This document shows, piece by piece, positions 51,259 through 60,192 of a stretch of 64,000 bases of DNA (position 1 is the stretch's first letter; every line of letters starts with the position of its first letter). The position numbers and the translations under genes are program-made. Source of the DNA: Neobacillus mesonae (GTDB lineage: Bacteria; Bacillota; Bacilli; Paenibacillales; Paenibacillaceae); assembly GCA_023715865.1 (NCBI GenBank), contig JAMBOW010000008.1, positions 100,962 through 164,961 of the forward strand. Direction: 5' to 3'. A model generated the notes under the pieces. It searched no databases and was not told where the DNA came from. It worked only from the letters and a program-made list of their open reading frames with translations.

Positions 51259-51612
51259 TTATCCTCCAGAGCTGAAAAAGCCGCCGCTGCCAAAGCCCTT
51301 GGAGCTTGAACTTGATTTATACGTTGCTGAGGATTTATTTGACGAGGAGCTCGATCCGCTGCTGCCGCCATAATAATACCCGCCGCCGCTTGATCCGCTT
51401 CCTTCGTCACAATATCCGTCATTATTATAATCATAGCAATCATCGGAGCTGCTCCCGCAGCCCGCAAGGGCAACCGGCAGGGTGAGCAAAAGAGAAAAAG
51501 CCACCATCTTTTGCGGATTTACTTTCCTGTGGGAGCCTGCCTTCTCCTGAGGTCTCAACTTGTCGATATTTACATCTGCATGAATTGAAGCCTCTGAGTT
51601 CTGTTCGTTCAT
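51259..51612 (-). CDS. Ser/Gly-rich small lipoprotein or secreted protein
   Basis: A 117-residue protein. Residues 1-36 are hydrophilic, followed by a hydrophobic stretch ending in a lipobox-like LAGC (KMVAFSLLLTLPVALAGC), then DDCYDYNNDGYCDE and a tail of almost only Ser, Gly, Lys, Tyr and Phe ending FGSGGFFSSGG. The Cys/Asp segment could bind a metal. ATG 51612 is nine bases after GAGGTG; GTG 51624 overlaps that site. The long tail before the lipobox is unusual for a lipoprotein. Position matches the YgiB/YjfM (DUF1190) genes that accompany YgiC/YjfC, so it may be the ligase's partner or substrate (inference). Confidence 0.75.
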   Translation of the reverse strand: MNEQNSEASIHADVNIDKLRPQEKAGSHRKVNPQKMVAFSLLLTLPVALAGCGSSSDDCYDYNNDGYCDEGSGSSGGGYYYGGSSGSSSSSNKSSATYKSSSSSKGFGSGGFFSSGG

Positions 51613-51613
51613 C

Positions 51614-52093
51614 TTAGAATTCACCTCGCTTCAAATACAGCACAACCCTGGACCGATCTGTATCCAATACGGTGTATATACTCTCATACGTATCTTCGCG
51701 ATGAACAATATAATGGTCCAGCAAGAGACGTGCCACCTCAATCGCCGAAGACGGCGTAATATTCAGCTCCAACGGTTTGAAGGAACGTCCTTTCCACAGC
51801 GCGTATTCACAAGATATGCTGCCGGGGGATACTTGATAAGCGTCGAACGTGGCGTCAAGCAATGCCTTGCCAAAGTTATGATCCTCCGGATTAAATTTCT
51901 TCGCGTAAATCAAGTGGCAATAGCCGTCTTCGGATTCATTCGCCGTATGTTCGTACAATTCACCGCGAATGACCGTCGCATTCACCAGTTTGCGAACAAA
52001 CAGCTCTTCCTGTGAAACCTGAAGCTGAGTGAGCGAACCGATCACTTTATTGTCTTCTTCCGACCAATGCTCATAAATTACCGGTACATGCAT
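51614..52093 (-). CDS. Uncharacterised soluble protein, first gene of ATP-grasp operon
   Basis: A 159-residue protein without signal peptide or membrane segment, mixed alpha/beta, rich in acidic and aromatic residues (NATVIRGELYEHTANESEDG, EYALWKGRSFKPLELN, LLDHYIVHREDTYESIYTVLD). I do not recognise a family. It precedes the Ser/Gly-rich lipoprotein gene with 1 base between the stop and that ATG. GGGGAAAG lies before ATG 52093. By position it may be a cytosolic partner of the ligase. Confidence 0.75.
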   Translation of the reverse strand: MHVPVIYEHWSEEDNKVIGSLTQLQVSQEELFVRKLVNATVIRGELYEHTANESEDGYCHLIYAKKFNPEDHNFGKALLDATFDAYQVSPGSISCEYALWKGRSFKPLELNITPSSAIEVARLLLDHYIVHREDTYESIYTVLDTDRSRVVLYLKRGEF

Positions 52094-52227
52094 GTTGTCA
52101 TCTTTCCCCTTCTAAGTCTTCTTCTCTTACACCAGAACGGCCTTGGATTCACTTAGATTAAAACGTGCAAACCGGGGATGAGGTTACAAAAAATTTCAAT
52201 ATTTCCTATAATAACTCTTTTATGAAC

Positions 52228-54657
52228 TCATTTTTGAACGAGATAATTACTTTCCAGTTCACTTGCAGATAATGGACGGCTGAAATAATAGCCCTGAACC
52301 TCTCTGCAATTATGAAGACTAAGGATATCCAGCTGATCCTTCGTTTCAATTCCTTCAGCAATCACTTTCAAATTCAAATGATGCGCCATATCGATAATAC
52401 TGGCAACAATCGCTTTATCGTTATCATTATGCGCTATATCCTGGATAAAGGACCTGTCGATCTTCAGCTTGTTGATAGGCAGCTTTTTTAAATAACTGAG
52501 CGAGCTGTAGCCCGTTCCGAAATCGTCCAGACTAATCTTAATACCGAGACCCGCCAGCTCCTTTAATATTCCACTCGACACCTCAGGATCCATCATCAAG
52601 CTTTCGGTAATCTCCAGCTCCAAGTATTTGGGTTCGAGTCCTGTCTTTTCAATCACATCCTTAATCTGCTGAGTCAGACTATTGGAATGATAGAACTGAC
52701 GTGAAGAAAGGTTAACAGCCACGGAGATCAGCGGACCGCCTGCATCATGCCACTCCCGCATCTGTCGGCATGCCTCGTACATTACCCGGGACTCCAGCTC
52801 TAAGATTAATCCGGTATCCTCTGCCACGGGGACAAATAATCCAGGAGGCAGCATACCCTTGACTGGATGATTCCACCTTACAAGAGCCTCGACTCCGATA
52901 ATGGTTCCAGCATCGGCCCTGATCTGAGGTTGATAATGAAGTAAAAATTCACCCCGCTCCAATGCCTTGCGCAAATCAGCCTCCATTTCAATCCGCTCCA
53001 AGACCCTATCGTTTAATTCGCAGGAGAAGAAATGGTAGCCGTCCTTCCCGTTCTTCTTTACTTCGTACATGGCCGTATCCGCATTTTTCATCAGCTGTAT
53101 GGCGTCCGTTCCATGAGCGGGATATACGGCAATTCCAATGCTGGCAGAGACATAATAATCGCTGCCCTGGATATGGTACGGATGGCTGATGGCCGTCATC
53201 ATTCGCTTAGCTACGTCTGAGGCATCCTTCTCATCCGTATACTCAAGAAGCAATATAGAAAATTCATCACCGCCAATCCTTCCGATAACCACCTTTTTAT
53301 CCATTGTGCTTTGCACAATCCGTTTACTCATCTCCTTCAGAAGAAGGTCACCGTATAAATGCCCGATAGAATCATTAATAAGCTTAAAGCGATCCAGGTC
53401 CATAACCATGACTGCAAAAGACAGCGGTTCGCTGCTCCTCTCATCAATGAGATCAGCAAGCACATTATTGAACATTCTGCGATTAGGAAGTCCCGTCAAA
53501 TCATCGTGAAATGCTAGAAATTGATTTCTTTCCTGCACCTGTTTCTCAAAGGTCACGTCCCTTGCAATGATGTAATGGCCGGTCACTTTTCCGTCAATGA
53601 TGACAGGCACATTTACCATCTGAAGGTGAATTCGGCTCCCTTCACTGTTATAAGTGACTGATTCATAGCTGAGCTTTTCTCCTTTTACAGATTTGATATA
53701 CATCTCCCGCATTCTCTCCCGCTCAGCTGGATCAAAGAAAGGAAGAATAGCTTCAATATATTTGTTCTTCAGTTCTGCTTCTTTGACCCCCAAGATCCGC
53801 TCTGCAGCAGGATTAAACCCGATAATATAATGGTTCAGGTTAACGGAGATGACACCGTCCTGATTGTTCTCATAAAGGGATTTATACCATCTTTCCTGCT
53901 CCTGCATTTCCATTTCCTGATTTGAGAATCTGCTTGATATATACAGACCGATCAAAGATAACCCCAGGGTAAGCAGAGCCCCTCCGGAAATAAGATAGCC
54001 AAGCCAGGTTTGATTTAGCTGAAGCCCATAACGGGCCGGATGGATTTGATCAAAGTTATATTCCGTTCCCATCATACCGATATAATGCATTCCAGAAATG
54101 TTAGCGCCCATAATAAGTGCGCCGCCCAGCTTTTTCAGGTACCATACTTTCGAGTATTTTTTATTCTTAATAAAATAAAACGACAGCCACAAGGCAGCAA
54201 AAGAGGCGAAGATCGCAACGACGATGGATAGCACAAAATATATCGGGTCGTAGTGGACCTCCACATCCATCGCTTCCATTCCGATATAGTGCATGGAAGT
54301 AATGCCCGCTGCAATGACACAAGCTCCTATATGTAGACGTGGTCGGGTCAATGTTCCCTGTCCAACAAGATATAAAGTGACAAAAGAGGCTCCTACACCT
54401 ACTGCAACTGAGAGAAGGATAAGAGTCAAATCATAAGTAACGGGTATAGGAGTGGCCTCAGCCATCGTGCCGACAAAATGAATGGACCATATTCCAAGTC
54501 CCAGGACAATCGCTCCGTAAATCAGCCAGGCTCGATTTCTCCCCTGCGAACTGCTGAGGGTTCCAGCCAAAGTCATTACATTATAGGCTGAGACTACAGC
54601 GATTAAATACGAGAGCAATACAAGAAATAGGTCAAAAGAATTGTAATTATGTTCCAT
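52228..54657 (-). CDS. MHYT-PAS-GGDEF-EAL cyclic-di-GMP signalling protein
   Basis: An 809-residue membrane protein. Seen in order: seven-helix MHYT sensor (1-250) with the repeated motif IHFVGTM, MHYIGM, MHYIGM (putative metal site for O2, CO or NO), a PAS domain (about 262-375; YENNQDGVISVNLNHYIIGFNPAAERILG), GGDEF with intact GRIGGDEFSI (diguanylate cyclase), and EAL with GVEALVRWNHP and DDFGTGYSSL (phosphodiesterase). Both active-site motifs are complete, so it may make and break c-di-GMP. ATG 54657 follows AGAGGG; the longer frame to 54732 is not supported. Monocistronic. Confidence 0.95.
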   Translation of the reverse strand: MEHNYNSFDLFLVLLSYLIAVVSAYNVMTLAGTLSSSQGRNRAWLIYGAIVLGLGIWSIHFVGTMAEATPIPVTYDLTLILLSVAVGVGASFVTLYLVGQGTLTRPRLHIGACVIAAGITSMHYIGMEAMDVEVHYDPIYFVLSIVVAIFASFAALWLSFYFIKNKKYSKVWYLKKLGGALIMGANISGMHYIGMMGTEYNFDQIHPARYGLQLNQTWLGYLISGGALLTLGLSLIGLYISSRFSNQEMEMQEQERWYKSLYENNQDGVISVNLNHYIIGFNPAAERILGVKEAELKNKYIEAILPFFDPAERERMREMYIKSVKGEKLSYESVTYNSEGSRIHLQMVNVPVIIDGKVTGHYIIARDVTFEKQVQERNQFLAFHDDLTGLPNRRMFNNVLADLIDERSSEPLSFAVMVMDLDRFKLINDSIGHLYGDLLLKEMSKRIVQSTMDKKVVIGRIGGDEFSILLLEYTDEKDASDVAKRMMTAISHPYHIQGSDYYVSASIGIAVYPAHGTDAIQLMKNADTAMYEVKKNGKDGYHFFSCELNDRVLERIEMEADLRKALERGEFLLHYQPQIRADAGTIIGVEALVRWNHPVKGMLPPGLFVPVAEDTGLILELESRVMYEACRQMREWHDAGGPLISVAVNLSSRQFYHSNSLTQQIKDVIEKTGLEPKYLELEITESLMMDPEVSSGILKELAGLGIKISLDDFGTGYSSLSYLKKLPINKLKIDRSFIQDIAHNDNDKAIVASIIDMAHHLNLKVIAEGIETKDQLDILSLHNCREVQGYYFSRPLSASELESNYLVQK

Positions 54658-54751
54658 GGGCGTCCCTCTTTCATTTGTCATAAGCACCAATGAGTAATAT
54701 ATCGTCCAATAAAATGTAAAAAGTAACATCACAGGTCATGATTTAATCAAC

Positions 54752-54786
54752 AAAAAAACCCCAATTCGTTTAATAACGAACTGAGG
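54752..54786 (-). terminator. Terminator after solute-binding protein gene
   Basis: CCcCAATTCGTT (from 54759) pairs with AACGAACTGaGG (to 54786), 4-base loop, minus-strand T7. Confidence 0.85.
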
Positions 54787-54844
54787 TAGTATCTGATGGA
54801 ATCAGCTTCATACAGTTTACATGCCGTATTCCACTTTACTTGTA

Positions 54845-56485
54845 TTATTGAGCATTAGGCTCCTTATTAAAGCGGTCAAGCGCTTGCTGCTGAATTTCAA
54901 TAGCCTGTTCAATATTCAGCGATTTAAGCTGCTGCAGATAGCTTTCAAACTCCGATAACGGCTGGACGCCAAGAATCATTTGAAGTGATGCCTCGTTAAC
55001 ATGCTTGTTGACCTCCTGCATGATTGTGGACAGCTCGGCATTTTCCATCTCTGTCATGGGCAGAGTGGGTAGATGATGAAGTGAAGCATCCGTATCCGAC
55101 CATATCCTTATGGCCTCTTTCTGCTCAGGCAGCGAGAAATATTGCTCCATGTAACGAGTATCTTGTACGAACGGGCCAAAATAGCTGGCCCTGGTATACA
55201 TCGCCAGCGCCTGGGAAGGAGAAAGTTTATCCGGATTATTCAGGATCAGATCGGTGTATGTCGGATAGCCGTTTTTCATTTCATAGCTTAAACCTTCAAT
55301 CCCAAAGTTAAACAGCAAATGGCCTTCTTCCCCATAGCCGTAATCGAGTATCCGTACCGCCTCCTCTGCATGAAGAGTGGAGCTCGCCAGCGCTACACCG
55401 CCGCTGATACCGACCACAGGGGCCTTTTGTCCGAACTTGGGGCGTTCTCCTTCACGAAGCACAGGATAAGGAGCTGCTATGAGCTCCGCCTCAGGCTTCT
55501 TCTCTCTAATCATCGGCAGCCATGTCCCTATGCCCGAACCTGCATTCCATATGCTCGCGCCGCTTCTTTCCATGATCATATTCATATCCTGAGTTTCCGT
55601 ATCTGTCGTCGCAAAATGTTTGTCGATAAGCCCTTCTGCATACCAATCTCTAAACAAGGACAGAAATTGTTTATACTCGTGCTCCATCGGCCCGAACTTT
55701 ACTTTTCCATCCTCCATGTAAAATCCCTTTTTGATTCCAAAAGCACCGATGAATCCGCCTCCCTCAATGCCGGACAGCGGACCAGAATTGCCAAGAATGG
55801 TAAGGGGAGCCTCGATATCTTTTTGTTCTTTAAAAGCTTTGAGCACGGTATGCCAATCGCTGATCGTCTCTGGAACAGACAAGCCAAGCTCGTCCAGCCA
55901 GTCCTTGCGTATTATGGGTCCCTGGTATGTCCGCAGCTTATCATCAGCCTGAATGAAAGGGAAGGCATAGTAGCTTCCATCTGCCGTCTTGATTTGCCTG
56001 TCGATTTCAGGGTGCTCTTTGAGATAATGTTTAAAGTTGGGGGCGTGTTCTTCAATGAGATCATTCAGTCTTAGGATAATGCCGTCATTAATTGCCTTCT
56101 CTGGCCCGCCGGGATAGTTGATCCATTCATATTCAATCAGGTCAGGCAAATCACCGGAAGTGATCAGCACATTAAACGCCTCCTTCCCCTGATTCAAGGG
56201 TGGATTAATATACGTAAGCCCTGCTCCCGTCATGCGCTGCCACTCCTGAAAGAAAGGGATATCTTCCAAATTCGATTTGATGCTGGCTGCATTATTGCTT
56301 AGTCCGGCCCAATAAGTCAGCCTTGTCTCATCCTTACCTGCGTGTTCACCTTCCAAGGTACGGACCGTCGTTAAAGATGGTGGCTCCACAATCGAATTCA
56401 GCGTGCATGCAGTCAACAGCGACAGCATCAGAACAACCGCAGCAGCCATCCGTATCGACTTCTGTAAAAATCGCAGTCTTCTCAT
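54845..56485 (-). CDS. Extracellular solute-binding lipoprotein, LplA-like (second paralogue)
   Basis: A 546-residue family 1 ABC solute-binding protein. Seen: signal peptide with lipobox LLTAC, then LTYWAGLSNNAASI, SGDLPDLIEYEWINYPGGPEKAIN, DGSYYAFPFIQADDKLRTYQG and IIRKDWLDELGLSVPET, all shared with the protein at 62071-63699, so the two are paralogues. It should capture an oligosaccharide outside the membrane. No permease gene adjoins it, so it probably shares the LplB/LplC-type permeases at 60.2-62.0 kb. It lies 17 bases after the AraC regulator gene and may be cotranscribed. Confidence 0.92.
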   Translation of the reverse strand: MRRLRFLQKSIRMAAAVVLMLSLLTACTLNSIVEPPSLTTVRTLEGEHAGKDETRLTYWAGLSNNAASIKSNLEDIPFFQEWQRMTGAGLTYINPPLNQGKEAFNVLITSGDLPDLIEYEWINYPGGPEKAINDGIILRLNDLIEEHAPNFKHYLKEHPEIDRQIKTADGSYYAFPFIQADDKLRTYQGPIIRKDWLDELGLSVPETISDWHTVLKAFKEQKDIEAPLTILGNSGPLSGIEGGGFIGAFGIKKGFYMEDGKVKFGPMEHEYKQFLSLFRDWYAEGLIDKHFATTDTETQDMNMIMERSGASIWNAGSGIGTWLPMIREKKPEAELIAAPYPVLREGERPKFGQKAPVVGISGGVALASSTLHAEEAVRILDYGYGEEGHLLFNFGIEGLSYEMKNGYPTYTDLILNNPDKLSPSQALAMYTRASYFGPFVQDTRYMEQYFSLPEQKEAIRIWSDTDASLHHLPTLPMTEMENAELSTIMQEVNKHVNEASLQMILGVQPLSEFESYLQQLKSLNIEQAIEIQQQALDRFNKEPNAQ

Positions 56486-56501
56486 TCATTCGCCCCCCCT
56501 T

Positions 56502-58838
56502 CTAGAACAGCTCTTTATATTTACCAGGCGTAATCCCTTCGTATTTTTTAAATACTCTGATGAATGTAGCTGCATCGTTATAACCTACGACTTTGGATAT
56601 ATCACTAATTGAATTCTGTTTGGAAGTAATTATTCTCTTTGCCTGTTCAATACGATATTTGTGTATGCAATCAAGCAGCCCCTCTCCCGTCTGGGATTTA
56701 AACAGCTTCGACAGGTAGCTCCCCTTCAAATCAAAATGCTCCCCGATCGAGTTCACATTCAAATTGATATCCTGATAGTTCTCTTCAATGTATTCTGTAA
56801 CTTGTGCTGTCAGCCGAAGGAGACTCTCCTCTCTTTCCTGCGCAACATTCGATGCCCGTTTGGCTGCTGCAAAGGCACATACCTCCTCTAGCAGAGACTC
56901 AAGCGCCTGCTGCATTTCTTGGACAGTATCGCAGTCCGTAATATGCTCAATCCAGGAAGGATTTTTCTCCAGTATGCTTCGGTCCACCTCATTTATCGCT
57001 TTCATCATGGTCCCCACCAGGTTAAACATTAGGCAGCGGGCAATCGTCAAGGACATCACCCGCTTGTTGAAATTCCGATCCGTTATTTCCTTCATATAAG
57101 CGGTCGCTTGATCGAGCTCACCGGCTTTTATAAAGTTAATTAACTGCTGCTCTACCTGCAGCGGGTAATCATAGCCGTAATGATCCTCTAACGCGGCATC
57201 CTTTTGGATATCCTCATGCTTTATAATGCCGCTCTTGCCCAGGACCATTTTATATTCCATCGCATCCACAGCCTCTTGATAAGCCTCCGCGATACCGATC
57301 CATGAGCTGTGCTTACCGCTGATGGAGACGGTCATCTCCATTTCATACCTTCCGAGAAATTCCTTTGCTTCAGAAGCAATAGCGTGAAAATCTGCAGCTG
57401 CCCTTGAAGAATCCGCTTTCAAATTTACGAGGCAGACCATCATATCATCGACCTCAGCAACATAGCCGTTGTGCTGATGTGTCTTCACGAGCTCCTCTAC
57501 GACATTGGATACGATCATTTGGATCAACTTTCTTCTTTCGTTAATGTCGATGCCCGGAAGCTTCTCGTATAAACATTCCTCATTCTCCACCGCAAATAAA
57601 ATAACAGCAAAATCATGAGAAGTCAGCGGCATGTGGAAAGAACGGAAAGCATCCTCATAAGGCACAAGCGTGTCCGGTCTTCCCTTTAGAAGTCGATTGA
57701 TCATGTTCGATCTCAAGACCTGTTCATGTTTTTGAAGACGCAGGGTGATCTCGTCATTTTTGCTTCTTGCCTTTAAGACAGCCTTCTGAATAAATCGCAG
57801 CTCATTGCCCTCAGCAGGCTCATCCTGTCCATTCTTATCCGTGAGTGAATGCACCAGCTCTTGAATCGGTGAATAATTGCGTCTCATGAAAAACCCGGTA
57901 ATAATCACTGCGCTGATCATGCTGACGGCGATGCTGATATAGGTGAAATTGCGGACATACTCCGCTTTCTCCCAATAGATTCGGCTTGGAATAATAAGTG
58001 CATACTTCAAATCAGATACAACGGACGGAATATAAAATATTTCGGATTCTCCAGCTGCTGGCGAAGATAATTGGACCTGTTCTCCATTCATAAAAGGAGC
58101 AAGCTCAGGCGCGTCAGGGCGAGTCGACATTAAAACTTCATTATTCTGGTTCAGGATGAGAAGCAGCCCTTCATTAAACCCGGCAATGCTCTCAAGCGGC
58201 TTTTGAAACCGTACCATATCTGCCATCACGACGACACTTCCGGTATCTCTGCCCTTAAAGCCTTTAGGCAAATGCGTAATATAGGCAATGGAAGACTCCA
58301 GTTCACTATTATTCAGATGAGGCAGCACCGTAAATCGATTCGGACCCGGACCTTCAACCGTATCTTTCCAGCTCCCATAAGCAAGAGCTCCTGTATCGTG
58401 CAGTGTATTGAATGCCGTCTTCATGTCCCTGATGTTGCCGGAACGAAGCACGGAATGATCATTGTTCCTTACAATATAGAACTCATCGATGGATGCATAG
58501 GATGTCTTGTAGAACTTTAATTCTTGGACAAATTGATAGGATGTAAAGGAAGATTCTTCGGGAGAAATGTTGGAGTACATCAATGTCTGCAGATTCGAAT
58601 TCCAGGTCATCTCCATCGTCAGACGCTTCATCTGATCAATCTGGTTGTCAATTGTATACCTGACTTGCTTTAGAAGAGAATCATTCGCCCGGTCGATCTC
58701 ACTCTTCAAAGCACCGCTAGCCTGAAAATATATAACCAGACTAATAATAATCGGTATAAAAAGGACTGCCGTGTAAGAAACAAGCCAGGTGACAATAATG
58801 CTTTCCCGCTTCTGCCACAAATGTTGAATGTTCCTCAA
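56502..58838 (-). CDS. Membrane-bound AraC-family regulator with extracytoplasmic sensor
   Basis: A 778-residue one-component sensor-regulator. Seen: transmembrane helix 1 (about 18-40), an extracytoplasmic cache-like domain (about 41-300), transmembrane helix 2 (about 303-323), a cytosolic linker region with a GGDEF-derived YesN-type module, and a C-terminal AraC double helix-turn-helix (about 680-778; IGEHFDLKGSYLSKLFKSQTGEGLLDCIHKYRIEQAKRII, VVGYNDAATFIRVFKKYEGITPGKY). Such proteins activate LplABC-type sugar uptake genes in Paenibacillus. TTG start with AGGGTG eight bases upstream. Flanked by uptake genes on both sides, which are likely targets. Confidence 0.93.
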   Translation of the reverse strand: MRNIQHLWQKRESIIVTWLVSYTAVLFIPIIISLVIYFQASGALKSEIDRANDSLLKQVRYTIDNQIDQMKRLTMEMTWNSNLQTLMYSNISPEESSFTSYQFVQELKFYKTSYASIDEFYIVRNNDHSVLRSGNIRDMKTAFNTLHDTGALAYGSWKDTVEGPGPNRFTVLPHLNNSELESSIAYITHLPKGFKGRDTGSVVVMADMVRFQKPLESIAGFNEGLLLILNQNNEVLMSTRPDAPELAPFMNGEQVQLSSPAAGESEIFYIPSVVSDLKYALIIPSRIYWEKAEYVRNFTYISIAVSMISAVIITGFFMRRNYSPIQELVHSLTDKNGQDEPAEGNELRFIQKAVLKARSKNDEITLRLQKHEQVLRSNMINRLLKGRPDTLVPYEDAFRSFHMPLTSHDFAVILFAVENEECLYEKLPGIDINERRKLIQMIVSNVVEELVKTHQHNGYVAEVDDMMVCLVNLKADSSRAAADFHAIASEAKEFLGRYEMEMTVSISGKHSSWIGIAEAYQEAVDAMEYKMVLGKSGIIKHEDIQKDAALEDHYGYDYPLQVEQQLINFIKAGELDQATAYMKEITDRNFNKRVMSLTIARCLMFNLVGTMMKAINEVDRSILEKNPSWIEHITDCDTVQEMQQALESLLEEVCAFAAAKRASNVAQEREESLLRLTAQVTEYIEENYQDINLNVNSIGEHFDLKGSYLSKLFKSQTGEGLLDCIHKYRIEQAKRIITSKQNSISDISKVVGYNDAATFIRVFKKYEGITPGKYKELF

Positions 58839-58978
58839 TAGCCCATCACCCTAATATTCGTTTTTTATGAGATTCCACTGACTGTGGATTACATTATAAC
58901 GAAACTCAAATAGGTGCGGAATATACAAAAAGTACAATACGATAGGCAAAACGTGTAATTTAAGAGCACAATCAACGC

Positions 58979-59017
58979 AAATAGCCCGAAGGACAGCGGT
59001 TATGCCGTCTTTCGGGT
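58979..59017 (-). terminator. Weak terminator after GH88 gene
   Basis: CCCGAA (58985-58990) and TTCGGG (59011-59016) with inner CGG/CCG; the T tail is poor, so read-through into the regulator gene is possible. Confidence 0.45.
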
Positions 59018-59039
59018 ATGCTTGCTGCATAGAAGACAA

Positions 59040-60161
59040 CTAGAATATTCGATGCTTCCATCCGTTCAGTTTGGCTGTCGCCTCAACGAAAAAGTAATCT
59101 CCGTAAATGAGGGACACATTCACGTTCTCGTTCGCTGGGCGGTTTCCGGTTGCCTGCAGGATTATCCCCTCACGGTCATCGTTATCCCATGTCCCGTAAG
59201 ATTCATATAGAGAAGCGAGGATACGTTTTGCAGCTGCAAGGTACGCCCTTCCCTCTTTATCGGGGAGCAGCCCTGCGAGATCAATGAGTCCGGACGCTGC
59301 GCAAGCTCCTGCCGAGCTGTCTCTAGGAATACCGCCTTCCTCCTCATCTGCCCTGAAGTCCCAATACGGGACCGAGTCCTCCGGCAGATGGGCGATGAAG
59401 AAATTTGCCACACGCTCTGCAGCCCGCAAATATTTCTCATCCCTTGTATGGGCGTAAGCATTCGTCATGCCGTACAGCGCCCATGCCGCCCCCCGGCTCC
59501 AAGCCGAGTCTGCAGCTGCCCCTTGGCCGCCGATCGCATCTGAACGTTCCCCAGTCTCGGGATCAAACCGGACAATATGATAGGTTGAGCCGTCTTCGCG
59601 AATGAAATGCCGGACTACCGTGTCAGCATGTGCCTTGGCTACATGCATGAATCTCGGGTCCTTGCTCTCCTTCGCTGCCCAGTACAATAAAGATAAATTC
59701 ATCGCCGTATCAACAATGGACCAGCCCGTCTTATCTGCTCTCCATGCCCGAATGAAATTTCCCTTCGGGTTAAATCGTCCAGCCAGAAAATTGGCTGCAA
59801 ACAACCCGCGCCTCGCTCCTTCCGCATCACCCGTAATCGTATGCTTGATGACAGCCGTCGGGAGAAACTGAAAGCCCACGTCATGATCATATCGGTTTTC
59901 CGTCAGGAACAGCCGCTCCATCCGTTCATCCCAGCTCCAGGCTGCATCCCTGTACCGCTGCTCTCCAGTCATATCATGGAGTATCCAGAGAATGCCCGGC
60001 CAGAAGCCCGAGGTCCACCAATCGAGCCGTGTATCGTCGTAGATCCCGTCATCTCCCGCCACATGCGGGCATTTACTGCCCATCTTGGGCAGCACAGCAT
60101 CCACCTTCTTACAGATCTGTTCCCATACCGCCTGATTTGCCGCTGTTTGCAGTTGCACCAT
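59040..60161 (-). CDS. GH88 unsaturated glucuronyl hydrolase
   Basis: A 373-residue cytosolic enzyme with an (alpha/alpha)6 barrel, removing the 4,5-unsaturated uronic acid from lyase-produced oligosaccharides by vinyl-ether hydration. Seen: LDWWTSGFWPGILW, the catalytic pair Asp94 (YDHDVGF) and Asp151 (WSIVDTAMNL), SAWSRGAAWALYG and YWDFRADEE, IPRDSSAGACAASGL. These match Bacillus sp. GL1 UGL better than the rhamnogalacturonyl GH105 group. No signal peptide. The import genes upstream bring the substrate in; natural source could be glycosaminoglycan, xanthan or similar. GGAGGGA before ATG 60161. Confidence 0.93.
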   Translation of the reverse strand: MVQLQTAANQAVWEQICKKVDAVLPKMGSKCPHVAGDDGIYDDTRLDWWTSGFWPGILWILHDMTGEQRYRDAAWSWDERMERLFLTENRYDHDVGFQFLPTAVIKHTITGDAEGARRGLFAANFLAGRFNPKGNFIRAWRADKTGWSIVDTAMNLSLLYWAAKESKDPRFMHVAKAHADTVVRHFIREDGSTYHIVRFDPETGERSDAIGGQGAAADSAWSRGAAWALYGMTNAYAHTRDEKYLRAAERVANFFIAHLPEDSVPYWDFRADEEEGGIPRDSSAGACAASGLIDLAGLLPDKEGRAYLAAAKRILASLYESYGTWDNDDREGIILQATGNRPANENVNVSLIYGDYFFVEATAKLNGWKHRIF

Positions 60162-60192
60162 TCAAAATCCCTCCGAATACGTTGATTTGAAT

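Noticed and set aside
55319..56074. 251-codon plus-strand frame opposite the second solute-binding protein
   Set aside because: Antisense shadow of a strongly conserved gene; no homology signal and no ribosome site.
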